From the NCBI GenBank assembly GCA_038321965.1, contig JBBQFL010000014.1, positions 20,282 to 84,281 on the forward strand: a stretch of DNA of 64,000 nt. Direction: 5' to 3'. The notes below the pieces were generated by a model. The model saw only the letters and a program-made list of their open reading frames with translations, searched no databases and had not been told where the DNA came from. How positions within the stretch are numbered: the first letter of the stretch is position 1; the number at the start of each line of letters is the position of its first letter. This document shows positions 16,370-24,234 of the stretch, in pieces. A program made the position numbers and the translations under genes. The stretch comes from UKL13-2 sp038321965 (GTDB lineage Bacteria > Pseudomonadota > Gammaproteobacteria > Burkholderiales > Usitatibacteraceae).

Positions 16370-18757
16370 ATGTCGTTGAGCAAAATCCGGTTTCTCTTCA
16401 TCGTTTCGGCGCTGATGATCCTTGTGCTCGCACTCGGCTTTGGTGCGGCCCTCAGCACGGGTGCCTTTAAGAAGAGTTTGACGGAGTCCTACGTTTCCAG
16501 CTACGTTCTCAACGGCGGCGAGACCGTCCGCCGCATTGAGTACGCGCTCAAATACGGCAAGCAACTGGATAATTTCTTCGGAATACAAAGTATCCTACGT
16601 GAGGTCAAAGACAAGGCTGCGGCAGTGCGAGACGTGACGGTCGTTCTGGCGGACGGTCGCGTCGTGTACGGCACTGTGCCCAATAGTCGCTCGCGCTTCA
16701 CGGGGGCGTTGCTGGTCCAGTTGAAGGAGATGATGCGGACCGGCGCCAACCCCACTGGCTGGAAACTTGTCGACCATGAGTACCACACGCTCATTGCGAT
16801 CCATGACCAGGCCGGGACGCCGATTGGTGCAATGGATATCCAGTTCGAGGAATCCGTGGTTGCACCCTACGCAGATGCTTTCGAGCAAAAAACACTTAAA
16901 CAAACGCTGATCGTAGGGGGTATCGCTGCGGCCGTCTTGCTGTTGATCCTGCTGCGTACGCAAATTGTAGACGCCCAGACCGGCAAACTTCGCACAAGGC
17001 AGCTCCTCACGGCGGTGCTGTTGGTGATCGGCGGCGCGCAAATCGTGCTGACCGTTCTGGCCATCCGCGAGTCTCAACCGGTGTATCTAACGACGGTCGC
17101 GCGAAACCACCAGCTCGTGGGTCAGCTCGTGCAAGACAACATCAACAAAGTTGTCGCGAAGGGCGTCCCTTATGGCGGCCTGTCTGGTGTCGATAGCTGG
17201 ATGAACTCAATCCCCATCGCCCTGCCGGAGGTTGAGAGTATTGTGTTGACTGACGAGACCGGTGTGCCGCTGTACAGCACGTCTCGATCCGATGGCCGGG
17301 ACAACGCTAGCTACCTGGCGCAGCTGAATGCAGCGAATGTCAGCAAGACCAAACTGGCCAAAGATTCCAGTGGCATGAGTGCGCAGGCCGTGGTTGCTCT
17401 ATCGCAGGCGTACATTCAATCTCGAAGCCGGGCGATCATTATCGATGCGATAACCCTCCTTGTGACGACCATACTGTTTAGCGTAGAGATCGTCCTGTTT
17501 TTGGGTATTTTCTTCCACCAGCAGGCTTTGGCCGCCTCTGCCAAGGCGCACGTCGCAGACGCCACAGCGACATCGGCGGACGAAACCGCCATCGTGCGCC
17601 CGCTCGCCTTTATGTTCTTTTTGGCGGCCAGCATGTCCGCCTCATTTTTGCCAATCATCTTGAAAGGCGTCGATCCAATCTTTGGTCTACCGGAAAATAT
17701 CTTCCTCGGACTACCGCTGACAGTAGAGCTATTGGCCAGCATTGCCTCAACAATGGCCACCGGGGTAATCTTGGATAAGAAGGGCTGGCGCCCGCCGTTC
17801 ATGGTTGGCCTGCTGGTAATTTCACTAGGCACCTTGTTGTCCGCAATTTCTTCAACCACCGCAATGTTGCTGCTGTCTCGGTTGGTCGTCGGTGTGGGCT
17901 ATGGATTCTCCTGGATGGCGCTGCGAGGTTTTGTTGCCTACGCCAAGACCGAAGAAGGACAAACAATGGGGTTTGCGTCATTGAATTCCGGCATCTACGC
18001 CGGCATCAATTGCGGCGTGATCCTTGGCGCTCTGCTCATTGACCGGCTGGCTTACTCAGGCATATTTTGGATGTCCTTGGCGCTCTTTGTGGTGGCCACT
18101 GGATTCGCCTTGGCGTTCACGTCGAATCGAGCTCCCCCTGACCACCTTAAAGATGCTTTGCCAACGGCCGGCACAGAGTCCACTTTGTTCGGTGACTCCA
18201 GAGTGCTGATCTTCTTTGCGGCAGTGGCGATCCCAACGGCGATCTGCTTGATGTTCCTGAACTATTACGTTCCCGTATACGCTCGCACAATCGGGCTCAG
18301 CGCCGGGGACGTCGGAAGACTGTTCCTTCTGTACGGACTTTGTGTTGTTTATCTGGGGCCCGTGTTAAGTCGCACTGTCATCCAGAAATACTCGTTCAAA
18401 TTGTCAACGGGTGCTAGCTTTGCGCTCGTAATTGTCGGCTTGCTCGCTTTCGGCTTTTTCCCAAGTCTGCTCACCTGCACCTTTGCGGTGTTGATGCTCG
18501 GTCTTTCCGATGGCATGGGCCTGGTAGCTCAAAACAACTACTTTCTCTCGCTACCTTCGGTCAAACAATTCGGGGTCGGCAAGTCCATGGGTATTTTCAG
18601 TATCGTGCGGAAGGTGGGGCAAACTCTAGGTCCACTGGTCTTGGCTTGGCTTACGCTGGTGACCTTAGGTATTGGTTGGATGGCCGTCGTTATGGCGCTA
18701 GCGCTACTCACCTTCATGGTCACCTCGCGTGCCGCCAAGGGGGCCGTTCAAGCATGA
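16370..18757 (+). CDS. Two-ectodomain sensor fused to an MFS transporter
   Basis: Protein of 795 residues. Residues about 1-390 form a sensory module: helix 5-27, ectodomain, helix near 180-198, helix near 215-232, a second ectodomain, and a helix near 362-385. A short Ala/Thr-rich linker (about 387-407) leads to an MFS transporter at 410-790 with about twelve helices (VILDKKGWRPPFMVGLLVIS, LLSRLVVGVGYGFSW). The sensory part is homologous to that of the adenylate cyclase downstream: RRIEYALKYGKQLDNFF against QTIEYGLKYGKTIASFY, and LVGQLVQDNINKVVAKG against FVGEIIKKNIATVISKK. GGAG precedes the ATG. The stop overlaps the next gene (ATGA). An extracytoplasmic sensor built into an MFS protein is unusual. 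Confidence 0.85.
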   Translation: MSLSKIRFLFIVSALMILVLALGFGAALSTGAFKKSLTESYVSSYVLNGGETVRRIEYALKYGKQLDNFFGIQSILREVKDKAAAVRDVTVVLADGRVVYGTVPNSRSRFTGALLVQLKEMMRTGANPTGWKLVDHEYHTLIAIHDQAGTPIGAMDIQFEESVVAPYADAFEQKTLKQTLIVGGIAAAVLLLILLRTQIVDAQTGKLRTRQLLTAVLLVIGGAQIVLTVLAIRESQPVYLTTVARNHQLVGQLVQDNINKVVAKGVPYGGLSGVDSWMNSIPIALPEVESIVLTDETGVPLYSTSRSDGRDNASYLAQLNAANVSKTKLAKDSSGMSAQAVVALSQAYIQSRSRAIIIDAITLLVTTILFSVEIVLFLGIFFHQQALAASAKAHVADATATSADETAIVRPLAFMFFLAASMSASFLPIILKGVDPIFGLPENIFLGLPLTVELLASIASTMATGVILDKKGWRPPFMVGLLVISLGTLLSAISSTTAMLLLSRLVVGVGYGFSWMALRGFVAYAKTEEGQTMGFASLNSGIYAGINCGVILGALLIDRLAYSGIFWMSLALFVVATGFALAFTSNRAPPDHLKDALPTAGTESTLFGDSRVLIFFAAVAIPTAICLMFLNYYVPVYARTIGLSAGDVGRLFLLYGLCVVYLGPVLSRTVIQKYSFKLSTGASFALVIVGLLAFGFFPSLLTCTFAVLMLGLSDGMGLVAQNNYFLSLPSVKQFGVGKSMGIFSIVRKVGQTLGPLVLAWLTLVTLGIGWMAVVMALALLTFMVTSRAAKGAVQA

Positions 18758-19500
18758 CGCCCCGGCCCGCTCAGCTTCAAGATCTATTCATTACCCAACT
18801 TGATCAGGGGCGGGTCAGTGAGCTGCTTGAGCTGCAGCGCGTCGTGTGTGAACATCTTGAGCGGCCGGAGTTGTACTTCCCAGTCACAGCGGCTGAAATG
18901 GCCGACCTAGTCGGGCCAGAGGGATTGTGTCTTGGCATTGAACATCACGGGCGACTGGTGGCATTCTTCGGCGTTTTGTTCATGGGGGATCGGCCAGGTA
19001 ACGTTGGGTTGGATTTGGGATTGCCGGCCGAGGAGCTTCCATTGGTCGCCTACTTCATGGCTGTCAACGTCCTGCCCAGCTATCGGGGGAGGGGGTTGCA
19101 ACAGATTCTGACGCACGCATTGTTTGGCGTCATGGGGATTGCCCCTCAGAATTGTGTCGGCGACGCGGGCAGCAGAATACTGCGGAATTTTTTTTCCACC
19201 CACGCACCTGCCCCCTTGCCGTCGTTTCAATGGCAATGTTCAACGGTGTCACCCCTCAATCCGGCCAGCCTCAATACATTCTTGAGTTGTGGGTTTCGCA
19301 TCGCTGGTCTCAAGCCAAAGTATTTGGGGTACCTGCGCTATCTCCTGATCCGTGAGCGCAATGGCTTTGGCGGCGGCGGCGCTCAATCGACAGCAGTACC
19401 CTTGCACGACTACGAGCGTCAAGCAGATCTGTTGACGCGCAGCATGGTGGGCATTCGACTAGACCGAACCCAGGGGACACCAACGGTTCACTATGTTTGA
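18754..19500 (+). CDS. GNAT-like N-acyltransferase
   Basis: Predicted cytoplasmic protein of 248 residues. The acetyl-CoA pyrophosphate-binding motif of GNAT enzymes is visible at about residues 104-124 (AVNVLPSYRGRGLQQILTHA), preceded by a beta strand (RLVAFFGVLFMG). The ATG overlaps the stop of the sensor-MFS gene (ATGA), so it is translationally coupled, and it ends 15 bases before the cyclase. Its substrate is unknown. It might acylate an amino acid or amine handled by this operon, or one of its proteins. The C-terminal 60 residues are not recognised. Confidence 0.7.
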   Translation: MTPRPAQLQDLFITQLDQGRVSELLELQRVVCEHLERPELYFPVTAAEMADLVGPEGLCLGIEHHGRLVAFFGVLFMGDRPGNVGLDLGLPAEELPLVAYFMAVNVLPSYRGRGLQQILTHALFGVMGIAPQNCVGDAGSRILRNFFSTHAPAPLPSFQWQCSTVSPLNPASLNTFLSCGFRIAGLKPKYLGYLRYLLIRERNGFGGGGAQSTAVPLHDYERQADLLTRSMVGIRLDRTQGTPTVHYV

Positions 19501-19515
19501 GGCAAAGGAATCTGC

Positions 19516-21396
19516 ATGAGCGAATCCATTACTAGCCCAGTTGCCGTCAAGCGCAGCCCTATTCAGTGGTCATATCTCCTGGCCTCCTCGGTCATCATAT
19601 TGACCCTGATGTTGGTCGTGGGCTTCCTCAACATCCGGAACTTGGAAGAAGACTACCGGAAGTCGTTTTTTGAGAGTTCTCAGGCAGTCTCCAAGGGTAG
19701 CCTGCAAACGATCGAGTATGGACTCAAGTACGGCAAAACCATCGCGAGTTTCTACACTGCGCTGCCCATTATCACTGAAATCCATGACTACATCAGCTCC
19801 AGTGAAAACGTCAGCATCATTGACTTGGACGGAACCGTCCAATTCTCGGTCTTCCCCAAGAAGGTTCTCTCGCCGACGGAATTCAAAGCGTTGCTAGAGA
19901 AGCTCGACAAGGACGTTTTGCTGAAGACAGGGGCGCAAACCATTCTCGTTGGCGGTATTCACCACGAGTTGATGCCAATTCGAGGCATGGATGGCAAAGT
20001 AAGCGCCTATCTGGAGGTCACGTTTGACGATGCGGTGCTGCGTTCGAAGACGTCGAGTTTCACGCAATCGTCTGGGCTCGCTGTTCTGGTGTTGACCATT
20101 CTTGGCACGGTGGTGCTTGTGATAACGCTCGCCCGCGTGCCGACCACGAATGAAAAGGGGGAAGTCCGACGCACCATGTTGATGACCATCATGATCATCA
20201 ACATCACCGTTTGCCAGTTGATTTTCATCGTCTTCAACTTGTGGACCTATCGGAACATGCTCGAAAGCAATGCAACCGAAAACTCAAGATTCGTTGGGGA
20301 AATAATCAAGAAGAATATCGCAACGGTCATTTCGAAGAAGTTGGCCTTCGACGAGCTGGATGATATTCAGCCATGGATGGCGTCTGTCGTATCCTCGGCG
20401 CCAGATATCAAAGGGGCGGTGGTGACGATCGGCAACGGTAAGACCAGTTATTCGTCTGCACCAGGACTCGCAGTGGGCGCAGGGTCAAACCCGTCCACCC
20501 TGATCGTACTCGCGCTCAAGCCGGACCGCTCCAACACTGAAGCCACGCTGACGATGGTGTTGGACCGCGACAAGCTTCTTAAAAAACTGGTACCAATGTG
20601 CTTATGGTCGCTCATCATCCTGCTGGGGTCTATCGTCGCACTGGTGCAGGTAACGTTCGTCATGATTTTTGTTCTCAACCGTCGTGCGCTCGCAAACCTG
20701 AAGGATTACAACGACAAACTCGAACGTGAAGTGGAAGAACGGACCCGCGAAATCGCGCGAGAAAAAGCCAAAAGCGACATGCTGCTGCTCAATATCTTGC
20801 CGCCGAAGGTAGCCGAAGAATTGAAAGAAAAGGGTTTTTCTCAACCTGAGGCATTCGAAAATGTGTCTGTGTTTTTTAGCGACGTCGTGGGCTTTACTAC
20901 ACTCTCGTCTGGACTGGAGGCCAAACACCTCATTGAAGAGTTGAGCGATATTTTCACAAACTTTGACCGCATAATTGAAAGGCACAGCTGCCAGCGTATC
21001 AAAACGATCGGCGATGCTTATCTGTGCGTCAGCGGTATGCCCGTGACAGATCCATTGCACGCCCACAAACTGGTAAATGCTGCCCTAGATATCATCGACT
21101 ACCTGCATGTCCGTAACAGGAACTCAGTGTTGAAATGGCAAATTCGCGTAGGCATCAACAGTGGCCCTGTCGTAGCAGGAATTGTCGGGGTTCAAAAATA
21201 TTTGTATGACGTGTTCGGTGATACCGTAAATATCGCCAGTCGCATGGAAAGCAACTCGGAACCTATGCGAATCAACGTATCAGATAGGACTTGGGCTTTG
21301 ATCAAGGACGATTTCAGAACTACGCCTCGCGGTTACTTCGACGTAAAGGGCAAGGGTAGCATGCAAATGCATTTTATAGACCGCCTCGTCGTCTAG
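19516..21396 (+). CDS. Membrane class III adenylate cyclase with two ectodomains
   Basis: Protein of 626 residues. The N-terminal 390 residues repeat the sensor module of the MFS fusion: four membrane helices and two extracytoplasmic domains. A charged coiled coil (about 395-425, LEREVEERTREIAREKAK) leads to a complete class III cyclase domain. Metal aspartates are D456 (FFSDVVGFT) and D500 (KTIGDAYL). Purine-selecting residues are K496 and D565 (YDVFGDT), the adenylate rather than guanylate pair. Transition-state residues are N572 and R576. It should make cAMP in response to an external signal. AAGGA precedes the ATG. Last gene of the operon; its stop lies next to an IS3 remnant but the catalytic domain is complete. 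Confidence 0.92.
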   Translation: MSESITSPVAVKRSPIQWSYLLASSVIILTLMLVVGFLNIRNLEEDYRKSFFESSQAVSKGSLQTIEYGLKYGKTIASFYTALPIITEIHDYISSSENVSIIDLDGTVQFSVFPKKVLSPTEFKALLEKLDKDVLLKTGAQTILVGGIHHELMPIRGMDGKVSAYLEVTFDDAVLRSKTSSFTQSSGLAVLVLTILGTVVLVITLARVPTTNEKGEVRRTMLMTIMIINITVCQLIFIVFNLWTYRNMLESNATENSRFVGEIIKKNIATVISKKLAFDELDDIQPWMASVVSSAPDIKGAVVTIGNGKTSYSSAPGLAVGAGSNPSTLIVLALKPDRSNTEATLTMVLDRDKLLKKLVPMCLWSLIILLGSIVALVQVTFVMIFVLNRRALANLKDYNDKLEREVEERTREIAREKAKSDMLLLNILPPKVAEELKEKGFSQPEAFENVSVFFSDVVGFTTLSSGLEAKHLIEELSDIFTNFDRIIERHSCQRIKTIGDAYLCVSGMPVTDPLHAHKLVNAALDIIDYLHVRNRNSVLKWQIRVGINSGPVVAGIVGVQKYLYDVFGDTVNIASRMESNSEPMRINVSDRTWALIKDDFRTTPRGYFDVKGKGSMQMHFIDRLVV

Positions 21397-21432
21397 TGGC
21401 ACCGCTGATCCTGTCCACTTTTCATTGAGGGT

Positions 21433-21738
21433 TTAAGCCTCTATTTTATTCAGCCGAGCGGATTGGCTGTTTTGGTTTGAAACTGTGGATAAGTCGTCGC
21501 TGGCAGCTTCGGTCATTTTGGCATTGCACGCGCGCTCAAACTGGCTCGGAGATTTGTAGCCTAGGCTGGAATGCATTCGCGTAGTGTTGTACCAGCCTTC
21601 GATATAGCTAAACACGCAGTGCTTTGCCTCGGCCCGAGTGGCATAGTCTTGGCCGTGTGTCTCCTCGACTTTCATCGAATGCCAGAAACTTTCCATCGGT
21701 GTTGCGTCAATTTGCCCGCTTCGTATTGTTTTTCCCAA
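21433..21738 (-). pseudogene. IS3 transposase OrfB, C-terminal remnant
   Basis: Carries the end of the DDE integrase core (TPMESFWHSMKVEETHG, YIEGWYNTTRMHSSLGYKSP) including the last catalytic Glu region. The earlier two-thirds of OrfB, with the two catalytic Asp residues, is gone. The first few residues are read from the out-of-frame OrfA junction. Confidence 0.8.
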
Positions 21739-21911
21739 TGCTGGATCAGCTTTGGCAACACATCGAATTTACGTCCGCATTCGGTTGCTGAAAGGCTCTC
21801 TGCTTTCTTGTGCCGCACAACCTCGGCTTTGTATTCGAGCGTAAAAGCACGTCGCTTAAGTTGTTCTTTCTTGATGCCATCGAGCACGCTATTCTGCTTG
21901 CCTGATTTCAT
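21672..21911 (-). pseudogene. IS3 transposase OrfA, N-terminal remnant
   Basis: A 79-residue frame beginning with the helix-turn-helix part of an IS3-type OrfA (RRAFTLEYKAEVVRHKKAES, then LIQHWEKQYEAGKLT). Around 21715 it runs out of homology where sequence from the OrfB end is joined. The product would be a bare, truncated DNA-binding fragment. Confidence 0.75.
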
Positions 21912-21953
21912 GATCTTCGCTTCCGTTAAGTACTCAACAAAAAGCTTACAGGA

Positions 21954-22373
21954 TCAGGTGCCGCTGTAATGGCCTGTAAAGCGCAGTCGGCTGATCACGC
22001 GATCGCCCACCAGCAGCATCTCCATCACCTCAACTTGTAGATCAGGCACTGCCGCGCGGAAATTCTTTGAAGCGAACACTGGGCCTTCGGGGCCTTGTGG
22101 ACGTCCTGGAGGTAGATTGCGGTCCATAAAATCGGGGGCGAGCGCGAGCGTTGCGTATTTCGCGTCGCCAGTATTCCAAAAAGCGTAAAAGCGCCTTGCA
22201 GCAAGTGTCATGGCGTCGCGTTGTGCTGGCTTCACCGAACTATCGAGCACGGCTGACAGCGGCTTTGGAAGAGTATCCACTGGTTGTGAGAAGGCAGGTG
22301 AGGTGGCGCATGTGATGGTTGCAATCAACGCAGCAACTAACGCGTGGCTGCCGAAATGTCTAAGAAATTTCAT
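21954..22373 (-). pseudogene. SnoaL-like secreted protein cut off by the IS3 element
   Basis: A signal peptide (MKFLRHFGSHALVAALIATI, ending near PAFSQ) is followed by a SnoaL-like/ester-cyclase fold (RRFYAFWNTGDAKYATLALA, PPGRPQGPEGPVFASKNFRA, VEVMEMLLVGDRVISRLRF). The frame stops at HYSGT with a TGA that is itself part of the IS end, so the last strand and C-terminus are lost. AAGGAG before 22373 sets the start at the second of two adjacent ATG codons. The missing 3' part is not found on the other side of the element. Confidence 0.75.
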
Positions 22374-22376
22374 CAT

Positions 22377-22789
22377 CGACTCCTTTGGGTTAACGGTAGT
22401 AATTGCACGATGGATTGCATACATCATTGCAATCCTTTCACGACCGGGCACGGAATTTGACCAGGAACAAAATGCTCTGCTGGCGCGCTTTGAGCATTGA
22501 ACATCATGCATGAAGTGCGCGACAGGACACAGGAATGCTCAAGGTCGCGGATGTTGCGCCGCGCGCCCATTGCACACGATTTCCGTAGCTGTGGGAGCCT
22601 TCAGAGTGGCTTGGCGACTACTGTACTCCGATTCCCGCCAAATGGTGGTCGAAGTCGAATCAAGAACAATAGTAGCTATAGCGAATAACGAATAACGTTA
22701 GATTGTGTGAAGCCTCGATCTGAACCGTTTGTTGGACGAGCGCGGCTGATTAGAGCCCGTTGATGGCGCTTGATAGAAAATAACTCTTT
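22377..22789. other. Intergenic region without a recognised gene
   Basis: About 410 bases upstream of the SnoaL-like gene and before the IS200 remnant. The promoter of the truncated gene should lie here. No frame has convincing protein character. Confidence 0.35.
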
Positions 22790-22952
22790 TGGAACTAGCG
22801 TCAGCGGGAGACCCCCCGGCTCTGACGGGGAGGCATCAGAAGTTTGACAGGTACGGGAGTCCATCGGAGGAAACTGCAAGACGTGAGCCGCTAAGCACAC
22901 GAAAAGGAGTCTCACGATGGACAAGTACGAAAGCCTAAGTCACAGTCACTAG
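22790..22952 (+). mobile_element. Left end of an IS200/IS605-type element
   Basis: The block contains a strong hairpin around 22808-22832 (GACCCCCCGGCTCTGACGGG region) and then AAGGAGTCTCACG before an ATG at 22917. The reading MDKYESLSHS that follows is the well-known opening of IS200-type Y1 transposases. After eleven codons the frame hits TAG at 22950 and the homology ends. It is a fragment only: the left end and the first codons of tnpA. Confidence 0.65.
22917..22952 (+). pseudogene. tnpA: First eleven codons of an IS200-type transposase
   Basis: ATG at 22917 with AAGGAG upstream reads MDKYESLSHSH then TAG. Full-length relatives continue with a Lys/Trp-rich stretch and the HUH motif, neither of which is present here. 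The rest of the gene was lost. Confidence 0.65.
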
Positions 22953-23131
22953 AGGCAATGAACCTGCCATACGCCTCTACTCCTCAAAGGGATTCGCCGT
23001 CTGGGGCACGGAACCCCAGGCAATTCGAACGGAGGCCGGCTTCAAAGGTAAGGTTCATATGTCTTTGCTGCTTCCGCATGCGACGACTGTATATTTGGAG
23101 TGAATTGGGAGTTCCCCTCGAAAGACGCCTT

Positions 23132-23166
23132 TGGGTCGCATGCCGCCGGTCAACTTGAACGTCTAG
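23132..23166 (+). repeat. 35-bp direct repeat, left copy
   Basis: 35 bases starting TGGGTCGCATGC and ending TTGAACGTCTAG. A second copy at 24080-24114 matches 29 of 35 positions in the same orientation. The pair brackets the gene at 23224-24021. It could be a transposition scar or shared intergenic debris. Confidence 0.5.
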
Positions 23167-23223
23167 AACGCTTCACCCAGCATTTATTGACGCGTGCAAC
23201 GAAATAAGCGGAAAGAATCAACC

Positions 23224-24021
23224 ATGAAACAACAAACACTCTTATTTGCTCTTACGTTGATGGCGAGCGTCTACTTAGGGCAAGCGCGCGCGCAAGATGT
23301 GTTGCTCCCGGCCAATCCGACGTCTGCAGATACGGTCATATTCAGTTCGCGTAGCAGTTGCAGTCTTAGTATCGCCTTCAAGGCGAATGCATACAACGTG
23401 AAAATGGTGCAAAACAATATTACGATCACACTCGGCGATTCGAGATCGGACGTGGTATTTCCGGGACTATGTCAAGCAGGGTTGGCCCCTGTAGAAATCG
23501 AACTTGGGAAATTGCCCGCTGGTGATTACACGCTTTCCATGACTCAACCTTCGCAAAGCGGTTTTCCGGAGAGAGTCTTTTTTTCGAATCGCCCTTTCAC
23601 CGTCACCGATGCCCGCCTCCAAAAGACTTTTCCTTGGGTGCGCCTCGACTATTCTGGCCACTGGTGGGACCCGAACGATGCGGGCTGGGGACTATTCATC
23701 TGGCACGATGCGCGTGATCGCGTGTTGGCCGCTTGGTTCACTTACGGCACCGATGGCAAACCCATTTGGTATACCTTCCAGCCTGCGTGGGAAGATTTTG
23801 CGACGACTACGTCTGTCGCAATATCACAGACTAGCCGCATGCCCGGCCCGACGGTACCGCCGCCCAACCCAACGAGTTACACGACCGTCGGCACGGCCAG
23901 CCTTGATTTCAGAAGCATACCCAGCGCAACGGGACAGACAACATTCGATGCGGGCAAGTTGACGTACACCTTCACCGGTGGCCCGACTACTGTGAGAAAC
24001 ATCCAGCGCTTTAAGCCGTAG
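23224..24021 (+). CDS. Secreted protein with one Trp/Gly-rich (WW-P-GWG) domain
   Basis: Exported protein of 265 residues. The signal peptide ends near GQARAQ; residues about 25-130 form a beta-rich domain not recognised. Residues about 140-265 are a copy of a domain that recurs in two other large proteins of this window: YSGHWWDPNDAGWGLFIWHD, AAWFTYGTDGKPIWYTFQPA, then VGTASLDF. No catalytic motif is visible. The ATG at 23224 opens the signal peptide. It lies between direct repeats in a mobile-element-rich stretch. Function unknown. Confidence 0.75.
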   Translation: MKQQTLLFALTLMASVYLGQARAQDVLLPANPTSADTVIFSSRSSCSLSIAFKANAYNVKMVQNNITITLGDSRSDVVFPGLCQAGLAPVEIELGKLPAGDYTLSMTQPSQSGFPERVFFSNRPFTVTDARLQKTFPWVRLDYSGHWWDPNDAGWGLFIWHDARDRVLAAWFTYGTDGKPIWYTFQPAWEDFATTTSVAISQTSRMPGPTVPPPNPTSYTTVGTASLDFRSIPSATGQTTFDAGKLTYTFTGGPTTVRNIQRFKP

Positions 24022-24079
24022 CCTAAGCAGGCAATGACTGCTTACGAGCGAATTGGACCAACGTCGGCTATGGCGAGTA

Positions 24080-24114
24080 TGGGTCGATTGCGGCCAGTCG
24101 AGTTGAACGTCTAG
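24080..24114 (+). repeat. 35-bp direct repeat, right copy
   Basis: Second copy of the repeat at 23132-23166 (29 of 35 bases identical), immediately before copy 2 of the gene-end repeat. Confidence 0.5.
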
Positions 24115-24118
24115 CGCT

Positions 24119-24234
24119 GAGGGCCAATTGCATAAGCTCCAGCATTGGCGCGATGTTTCAATGCTTTTTGGCCCGAACCGCCCGCCAATTGGCGGTCTTC
24201 ACCATTACATGTCATTTCCAACCTCACTAAATAG
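24119..24234 (+). repeat. Gene-end repeat, copy 2, split by an insertion sequence
   Basis: Matches copy 1 from GAGGGCC through the palindrome CGCCAATTGGCG. The right arm of its last hairpin (GGTGAGAAATGAC, from 26221) lies on the far side of the ISNCY-type element, so the element jumped into this repeat. It is 98 bases downstream of the secreted-protein gene ending at 24021. Confidence 0.7.

Larger units (their letters stand above)
21398..21962 (-). mobile_element. Internally deleted IS3-family element
   Basis: About 565 bases bounded by imperfect inverted ends. The left end has GGCACC, two extra bases, then TGATCCTGT; the right end read inward has GGCACC directly followed by TGATCCTGT. Further matching continues into CTTTT and TTGAG. 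It contains only the start of OrfA and the end of OrfB joined together, so most of the transposase is missing. No matching target duplication is visible at the two flanks, which suggests deletion or recombination after insertion. Confidence 0.75.

Noticed and set aside
19516..21396. Guanylate rather than adenylate cyclase
   Set aside because: The purine-selecting positions are Lys496 and Asp565, the adenylate pair; guanylate cyclases have Glu and Cys there.
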